A DNA stretch of 11,539 nt from Actinomycetes bacterium. GTDB lineage: Bacteria; Actinomycetota; Acidimicrobiia; Acidimicrobiales; RAAP-2. A model generated the notes under the pieces. That model did no database searches. It worked only from the letters and a program-made list of their open reading frames with translations, and was not told the origin of the DNA. Location of the stretch: contig JAJYDR010000074.1 in assembly GCA_021777285.1 (NCBI GenBank), positions 1 through 11,539 on the forward strand, written 5' to 3'. The position numbers and the translations under genes were made by a program. The number at the start of each line of letters is the position of its first letter. The first letter of the stretch is position 1. This document shows positions 7,192 to 11,539 of this stretch, piece after piece.

Positions 7192-8166
7192 ATGTTCACC
7201 GCCCGTGATCTCACCATCCAGCAGCTCCGCTGCTTCGTCGCCGTCGCTGACGAGGGGCAGTTCACCGCCGCCGCCGACGAACTGCGCCTCGCCCAGCCCT
7301 CGATCAGCGCCCAAATTCATCGGCTCGAGCAGGTCTTAGGGGTCTCGCTGTTTCACCGCGGCCGGCGGCCGATCGCACTGACCGACGCGGGGGCGAGCTT
7401 GCTGCCCCTCGCGCGGCGGGTCCTGCGCGGCGTCGACGACGTCTTCCACGGCGCCGACGAGCTCGAATCGCTGCACCGCGGGCACGTCACGATCGGCACC
7501 ACTCCGAGCATCGGCGCGACGCTGCTGCCGCTCGTCTTCGCTCGATTCCGCGAGCGCTACCCCAACGTCTCGATCTCCTTCGTCGAGCGGCACTCGGAGG
7601 AGATCGTCCAGTCCGTCGAGTCCGGCATCCTCGATCTGGCCCTCGTGGTCGGCCCCCTCGTCACCGACACCCTCGAGCAGAACGAGCTCGCGATCGAGCG
7701 AATGGTGCTCGTCGTCGGGGCCGACCATCCGCTCGCCACACGCGACACGATCGCCATCAGCGAGTTGCGGGGTGTCCCACTGGTCATGTTCCACCAGGGC
7801 TACGACGTGCGCGCCGCCACGGTTGCAGCCTTCGAGCGAGCCGGGTTCGCCCCGACGATCGCGATCGACGGGGCCGAGATGGCGACGGCGCACTCCTTCG
7901 TCGCCGCGGGCATCGGCGTCGCCATCGTGCCGAGCATCGTGGCGACACTCAACGACGACCTGCACGTGATCCACATCGACGACCAGGTGATGGAGCGAAC
8001 GATCTGTCTCGTGCGCGACGTGCGTCACACCTTGTCGCGCGCGGCGACGGCCCTGCGCGACGAGATCATCGAGTTCCTCGCCGAAGGGTCCTGGCCGAAC
8101 TCGGACGATGGTGACCTGCAACTCGCGACCGTCTGGCCGCCGATAACGCTGCCGGGGCACGAGTAA
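7192..8166 (+). CDS. LysR-type transcriptional regulator
   Basis: The product is a 324-aa DNA-binding regulator, of usual length for the LysR family. The N-terminal winged helix-turn-helix covers about residues 7-66, with the typical run FVAVADEGQFTAAADEL (15-31), AQPSISAQIHRLE (34-46) and LFHR (53-56). A linker helix extends to about 95, and a periplasmic-binding-protein-like effector domain covers about 97-305, beginning IGTTPSIGATLLP, where Thr and Ser residues usually line the ligand pocket. The C-terminal 20 residues are polar and proline-containing. The ligand cannot be read from sequence. The gene is divergent from the three exported-protein genes across only 70 bp, the classical arrangement for a LysR regulator that controls its neighbour and itself. 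It is also 396 bp upstream of the sdh genes on the same strand, but those have a separate promoter-like box. Confidence 0.95.
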   Translation: MFTARDLTIQQLRCFVAVADEGQFTAAADELRLAQPSISAQIHRLEQVLGVSLFHRGRRPIALTDAGASLLPLARRVLRGVDDVFHGADELESLHRGHVTIGTTPSIGATLLPLVFARFRERYPNVSISFVERHSEEIVQSVESGILDLALVVGPLVTDTLEQNELAIERMVLVVGADHPLATRDTIAISELRGVPLVMFHQGYDVRAATVAAFERAGFAPTIAIDGAEMATAHSFVAAGIGVAIVPSIVATLNDDLHVIHIDDQVMERTICLVRDVRHTLSRAATALRDEIIEFLAEGSWPNSDDGDLQLATVWPPITLPGHE

Positions 8167-8500
8167 GCACGCCCCGTTGCGGCGGCGAGGTCGCAGTTCG
8201 CAGGTGGGTCTTTAGTCACAAATTCTGTCGACCCCCGAACGCTCGCGCCCACCGGCGCCGTCTCGACCGCGTTGGGCCATGGGGCCACGCCGACGACAGA
8301 CCATCCCAGCGACGAACCGGTATTGGCAGTGCGCACTTGGGCCTGATCATCGATGCATCGCCCGTCCCGTGGGACCGTCACGCCGCGCCGGCGCGGTCTC
8401 CGGCCGCGTCGGCGCGACGCCGGGTGCCGTATGCGTCATACCGGTGGTGCCACCTGGCGAAACTGGGCTCGCTCATTCGAAGGCCGCCAAGCCCCGTGCC

Positions 8501-8506
8501 TACAAT
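8501..8506 (+). promoter_or_regulatory. Putative -10 box of the sdh operon
   Basis: TACAAT differs from TATAAT at one position and is the best -10 match in the gap. A start near 8513 would give a leader of about 50 nt before GTG 8563. The upstream -35 region is weak: TTCGAA at 8476-8481 with 19-nt spacing is the best I see. Confidence 0.5.
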
Positions 8507-8551
8507 GGGGGTCGTTGTGGCAGGCGAGCCGATGCTCGCGACGATGAGAGC

Positions 8552-8557
8552 GAGGAG
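8552..8557 (+). promoter_or_regulatory. Ribosome binding site for the sdhC-like gene
   Basis: GAGGAG ends 5 nt before GTG 8563 and fixes this codon as the start. Confidence 0.75.
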
Positions 8558-8562
8558 CACCG

Positions 8563-9378
8563 GTGGCAGCCATAGAAAGCGCGACGAAGGTCGAGTTGGG
8601 AGGGGTCCGCGGCGGACCTGACGTCGCAACTCTTCGACAGGACCGTTGGTGGATCCAGCCGGTCATCACCGTTTCAATCCTCACCGCCTTCGTCGTGTAC
8701 TCGACCTGGGCGGCGTTCCAGAACCAGAACTACTACGTCGGCGCGGCCGCGCACCGCGACCTGATCAGCCCCTTCTACTCACCGTGTCTCACGACGACGT
8801 GCGTGCCCGGTTCGGGTTCGGGCTTCGCCATCCACGGCTGGGGCCTCTCGCCGGCGCTGATCATCCTGATCTTCCCCCTCGGCTTCCGACTGACGTGCTA
8901 CTACTACCGCCGCAGCTACTACCGCGCCTTCTGGTGGTCGCCGCCGGCGTGCGCCGTCGCCGACGGACACCGCTCGTACTCCGGTGAGACGAAGTTCCCG
9001 CTGATCATGCACAACGCCCACCGGTACTTCTTCTTCGCCGGTCTGGTCTTTAACGTGCTGCTCACCTACGACGCGATCCGCGCCTTCCACCAGCCGGGCC
9101 TCGGCTGGGGTGTGACGGTCGGCACGGTGGTGCTGGTGGTCAACGCGTTCCTGCTCTGGTCGTACTCGCTCACCTGCCACGCCTGCCGGCACCTGTGCGG
9201 CGGCGGCATCAAGACGTTCTCCAAGCACCGGGCTCGCTACCGGACCTGGAAGTTCCTCTCGAAGTACAACTCCAAGCACATGAACTTCGCCTGGGCATCG
9301 CTCATCTTCGTCGCTCTCACCGACGTCTACGTGCGCCTGGTCGCATCGGGCGCCATCACTGACTACAAGCTCTTCTAA
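8563..9378 (+). CDS. sdhC: Succinate dehydrogenase membrane subunit, Sdh1 type
   Basis: The product is a 271-aa membrane anchor that would pass electrons from the SdhA/SdhB arm to quinone. Five hydrophobic segments are visible (about residues 31-51, 94-111, 150-170, 183-203 and 241-262). It is unlike classical SdhC/SdhD cytochrome b anchors of about 120-150 aa. It resembles the single larger subunit found with mycobacterial Sdh1, which, as I recall, carries a membrane-embedded Rieske-type [2Fe-2S] cluster. Fitting that, Cys and His cluster at membrane edges: C112, C130 and H136 after the second segment, and C205, H206, C208, H210 and C212 (CHACRHLC) after the fourth. H150 and H153 open the third segment. 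C75 and C80 lie in an outside loop. The ligands cannot be assigned from sequence alone. The start is GTG with GAGGAG 5 nt upstream. sdhA follows after 10 nt. Confidence 0.85.
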   Translation: MAAIESATKVELGGVRGGPDVATLRQDRWWIQPVITVSILTAFVVYSTWAAFQNQNYYVGAAAHRDLISPFYSPCLTTTCVPGSGSGFAIHGWGLSPALIILIFPLGFRLTCYYYRRSYYRAFWWSPPACAVADGHRSYSGETKFPLIMHNAHRYFFFAGLVFNVLLTYDAIRAFHQPGLGWGVTVGTVVLVVNAFLLWSYSLTCHACRHLCGGGIKTFSKHRARYRTWKFLSKYNSKHMNFAWASLIFVALTDVYVRLVASGAITDYKLF

Positions 9379-9382
9379 AGGA
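9377..9382 (+). promoter_or_regulatory. Ribosome binding site for sdhA
   Basis: AAAGGA overlaps the sdhC stop and ends 6 nt before GTG 9389, supporting that GTG as the sdhA start. Confidence 0.75.
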
Positions 9383-9388
9383 CCGAAC

Positions 9389-11206
9389 GTGACCACGTCT
9401 CCCTACGAACACCACGAGTACGACGTACTCATCATCGGCGCCGGCGGCGCCGGCCTGCGCGCCGCCATCGAGGCCAAGCAGCGCGGACTCTCCGTCGGCA
9501 TCGTCACCAAGTCCCTCCTCGGCAAGGCCCACACGGTCATGGCCGAGGGCGGGATGGCCGCGGCCATGGGCAACGTCTCGTCCGAGGACAACTGGCGCGT
9601 CCACTTCCGCGACACCATGCGCGGGGGCAAGATGCTCAACAACTACCGCATGGCCGAGCTGCACGCGAAGGAGTCCCCCGACCGGGTCCGCGAGCTCGAG
9701 CAGTGGGGTGCGCTCTTTGACCGGACCAAGGACGGCAAGATCCTCCAGCGCGACTTCGGCGGGCACCGCTACGCGCGCCTCGCGCACGTCGGCGACCGCA
9801 CGGGCCTCGAGTTGATCCGCACGCTCCAGCAGAAGGTCGTCTCGATGGGCACCGACGTGTTCATGGAGTGCAAGGTCCTCCAGCTGGTGCACGACGAGTC
9901 GGGCCGCATCGCCGGCGCGGTCGCCTACTGGCGCCCGACCGGCGAGTTCGTCACCTTCGCCGCCAAGTCGGTCATCCTCGCCAGCGGCGGGGTCGGCAAG
10001 TCGTGGAAGTTCACCTCGAACTCCTGGGAGAGCACCGGCGACGGCCACGCGATGGCGCTGTGGGCCGGGGCCGAGCTGATCGACATGGAGTGCATCCAGT
10101 TCCACCCGACCGGCATGGTCTGGCCGCTCAGCGTTCGCGGCCTGCTCGTGACCGAGGGCGTCCGCGGTGACGGTGGCGTGCTGCGCAACTCCGACGGCGA
10201 ACGCTTCATGTTCAACTACGTGGCCGACATGTTCCGCGCCGAGACGGCCGAGTCCGAAGAGGAGGGCGACCGCTGGTACGAAGACCACTCGGCGGGCCGT
10301 CGTCCCCCCGAGCTCCTGCCCCGTGACGAGGTGGCGCGCGCCATCAACACCGAGGTCAAGGCCGGCCGCGGCAGCCCCCACGGCGGCGTCTACCTGGACA
10401 TCGGCACGCGCCGCAGCGCCGAGTACATCCGTCGGCGCCTACCCTCGATGTACCACCAGTTCATGGAACTCGCCGGCGTCGACATCACGCGCGAGGCCAT
10501 GGAGATCGGCCCGACCTGCCACTACATCATGGGCGGGGTCAAGGTCGACGCGGACACCGCGGCCACCAAGGTCGCGGGCCTGTACGCGGCCGGCGAGGTC
10601 GCGGGCGGCATGCACGGGGCCAACCGGCTCGGTGGCAACTCGCTGTCGGACCTCGTGGTCTTCGGCCGTCGCGCGGGCCTCGCGGCCTCGGAGTACGTCG
10701 AGGGTGGTTCGGGACCGAGCGGCTTTGACTGGGGCGAGGTCGAGTCGGCCGTCGCACGCGCGCTCGCACCCTTCGAGAACGAGAACGGCGAGAACCCCTA
10801 CGACATCCAGCGCGACCTCCAAGAGATGATGCAGGCCAACGTCGGCATCATCCGTACCGGCAGCGAGATCGAGTTCGCCATCGGCGAGCTCGAGACCTTC
10901 ACCGAGCGGGTGAAGAACATCTCGGTCAAGGGCGGCCGGGCCTACAACCCCGGCTGGAACCTCGCCACCGACCTGCCGAGCATGCTCACGGTGTCCAAGT
11001 GCACCTCGCGAGGCGCGCGCGACCGCAAGGAGTCGCGCGGTGGCCACACCCGCGAGGACTTCCCCAAGGCCAGCGCCGAGTTCGGCACCTTCAACCTGGC
11101 CCACACCGTCGCGAACGGTGCCTGGGATGGCGAGATCACAACCGAGCGGTCGCCGCTCCTGACCATGCCCGATGAATTGAAAGCGCTGCTCGAGGAGGGG
11201 AAGTAA
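9389..11206 (+). CDS. sdhA: Succinate dehydrogenase flavoprotein subunit, Sdh1 type
   Basis: SdhA oxidises succinate to fumarate on a covalently bound FAD in the TCA cycle, on the cytoplasmic face of the membrane. The 605-aa length fits the family. Visible features are the dinucleotide-binding GAGGAG (17-22), the FAD-linking H48 in GKAHTVMAEGG, H239 in FHPTG, the catalytic R312 in LPRDEVARAI, H378 in PTCHYIMGG, and R413 in HGANRLGGNSL. These are the substrate-binding and proton-transfer residues of SdhA/FrdA. The KSLLGKAHTVMAEGG stretch (41-55) and the neighbouring five-helix anchor point to the mycobacterial Sdh1 group rather than the classical type. The helical C-terminal domain (about 460-605) is complete. 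GTG 9389 has AAAGGA 6 nt upstream. The stop overlaps the sdhB start as TAATG, so translation is coupled. Succinate oxidation is more likely than fumarate reduction, but sequence alone does not exclude the reverse reaction. Confidence 0.97.
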   Translation: MTTSPYEHHEYDVLIIGAGGAGLRAAIEAKQRGLSVGIVTKSLLGKAHTVMAEGGMAAAMGNVSSEDNWRVHFRDTMRGGKMLNNYRMAELHAKESPDRVRELEQWGALFDRTKDGKILQRDFGGHRYARLAHVGDRTGLELIRTLQQKVVSMGTDVFMECKVLQLVHDESGRIAGAVAYWRPTGEFVTFAAKSVILASGGVGKSWKFTSNSWESTGDGHAMALWAGAELIDMECIQFHPTGMVWPLSVRGLLVTEGVRGDGGVLRNSDGERFMFNYVADMFRAETAESEEEGDRWYEDHSAGRRPPELLPRDEVARAINTEVKAGRGSPHGGVYLDIGTRRSAEYIRRRLPSMYHQFMELAGVDITREAMEIGPTCHYIMGGVKVDADTAATKVAGLYAAGEVAGGMHGANRLGGNSLSDLVVFGRRAGLAASEYVEGGSGPSGFDWGEVESAVARALAPFENENGENPYDIQRDLQEMMQANVGIIRTGSEIEFAIGELETFTERVKNISVKGGRAYNPGWNLATDLPSMLTVSKCTSRGARDRKESRGGHTREDFPKASAEFGTFNLAHTVANGAWDGEITTERSPLLTMPDELKALLEEGK

Positions 11207-11539
11207 TGGCTGAGGTAACGATGCGGGTCTGGCGCGGTGACGCCAGCGGTGGGAACTTCGAGGACTACACGGTCGCCCAGAACGAGGGCGAAGTGGTCCT
11301 CGACGTGATCCACCGCATCCAGGCGACCGAGGCCCCCGACCTCGCCTGCCGGTGGAACTGCAAGGCCGGCAAGTGCGGCAGCTGCGCCGCCGAGATCAAC
11401 GGCAAGCCCCGCCTGATGTGCATGACGCGCATGGACGACCTGCCCGAGGGACCGGTGACGGTCACGCCGATGAAGACCTTCCCGATCATCCGCGACTTGG
11501 TGACCGACGTGTCGTTCAACTTCGCGATGGCCGAGCGGG
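11206..11539 (+). CDS. sdhB: Succinate dehydrogenase iron-sulfur subunit (3'-truncated by window edge)
   Basis: SdhB relays electrons from FAD in SdhA through three iron-sulfur clusters to the membrane subunit. Only the first 111 residues of about 240 are in the window. They hold the plant-ferredoxin-type domain with the [2Fe-2S] ligands C52, C57, C60 and C72, in the family spacing C-x4-C-x2-C-x11-C, with an extra C48 just before. The C-terminal domain with the [4Fe-4S] and [3Fe-4S] clusters lies beyond the edge. ATG 11206 shares its A with the sdhA stop (TAATG), and GGAGGGG (11194-11200) lies just upstream as a ribosome binding site. It completes the order membrane subunit, flavoprotein, iron-sulfur protein. 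Confidence 0.96.
   Translation, partial: MAEVTMRVWRGDASGGNFEDYTVAQNEGEVVLDVIHRIQATEAPDLACRWNCKAGKCGSCAAEINGKPRLMCMTRMDDLPEGPVTVTPMKTFPIIRDLVTDVSFNFAMAER

Larger units (their letters stand above)
8167..8562. other. Intergenic region upstream of the sdh operon
   Basis: These 396 bases hold no gene I can support. Short open frames crossing it are arginine- and proline-rich and run out of frame into sdhC. Visible elements are short palindromes, CGATGCATCG (8351-8360) and CCGCGCCGGCGCGG (8383-8396), and the TACAAT box at 8501. No tRNA-like fold and no clear terminator for the LysR gene were found. Confidence 0.55.

Noticed and set aside
8279..8621. Short plus-strand open frames in the sdh leader
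   Set aside because: They are Arg/Pro/Ala-rich, lack Shine-Dalgarno sequences, and overlap sdhC out of frame across its ribosome binding site.
9356..10381. 341-codon minus-strand open frame opposite sdhA
   Set aside because: It mirrors GC-rich sdhA codons; the sdhA frame has all catalytic motifs.

Overview
The window reads as high-GC actinobacterial DNA. The best guess is a member of the Acidimicrobiia or a neighbouring lineage. The reasons are very GC-rich coding sequence, a CtaD-CtaF cytochrome oxidase pair, an Sdh1-type succinate dehydrogenase, threonine-rich TTTTAP linkers in a secreted protein, and several starts that look leaderless (a TANNNT box exactly 6 nt before the start codon). 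The taxonomic call is inference; no rRNA or tRNA gene is present to anchor it.

Layout. (1) Positions 2-1713 hold the 3' part of ctaD (cytochrome c oxidase subunit I, entering from the left edge), overlapping ctaF (actinobacterial subunit IV) by ATGA. (2) Positions 1748-3841 hold an MMPL/RND-family membrane transporter of about 697 residues with its own apparent leaderless promoter. (3) Positions 3842-4035 are a gap between convergent genes, with a 15-bp terminator-like hairpin. (4) Positions 7121 to 4036, read leftward, hold three consecutive genes for exported proteins of unknown function: a 194-aa probable beta-barrel protein, a 225-aa protein with a threonine-rich linker, and a 560-aa protein built from about four Ig-like repeats. 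A perfect 14-bp hairpin lies between the second and third. (5) Positions 7122-7191 are a compact AT-rich divergent promoter region. (6) Positions 7192-8166 hold a LysR-type regulator, read rightward. (7) Positions 8167-8562 are a gap with no convincing gene, but with a clear -10 box (TACAAT) about 50 nt before the next operon. (8) Positions 8563 to the right edge hold an sdhC-like membrane subunit, sdhA and the start of sdhB.

How they work together. The two ends of the window are respiratory: succinate dehydrogenase feeds electrons into the quinone pool and the aa3-type oxidase is the terminal acceptor. The middle is an envelope or secretion island (MMPL exporter plus three exported proteins). 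The LysR-type regulator shares one 70-bp promoter region with the secreted-protein genes and is the obvious candidate to control them. The secreted cluster with its regulator is the part of the window that matches no system I can name. The membrane-anchor subunit of the succinate dehydrogenase is the other point of interest, because its Cys/His motifs fit the membrane-embedded Rieske-type cluster known from mycobacterial Sdh1.
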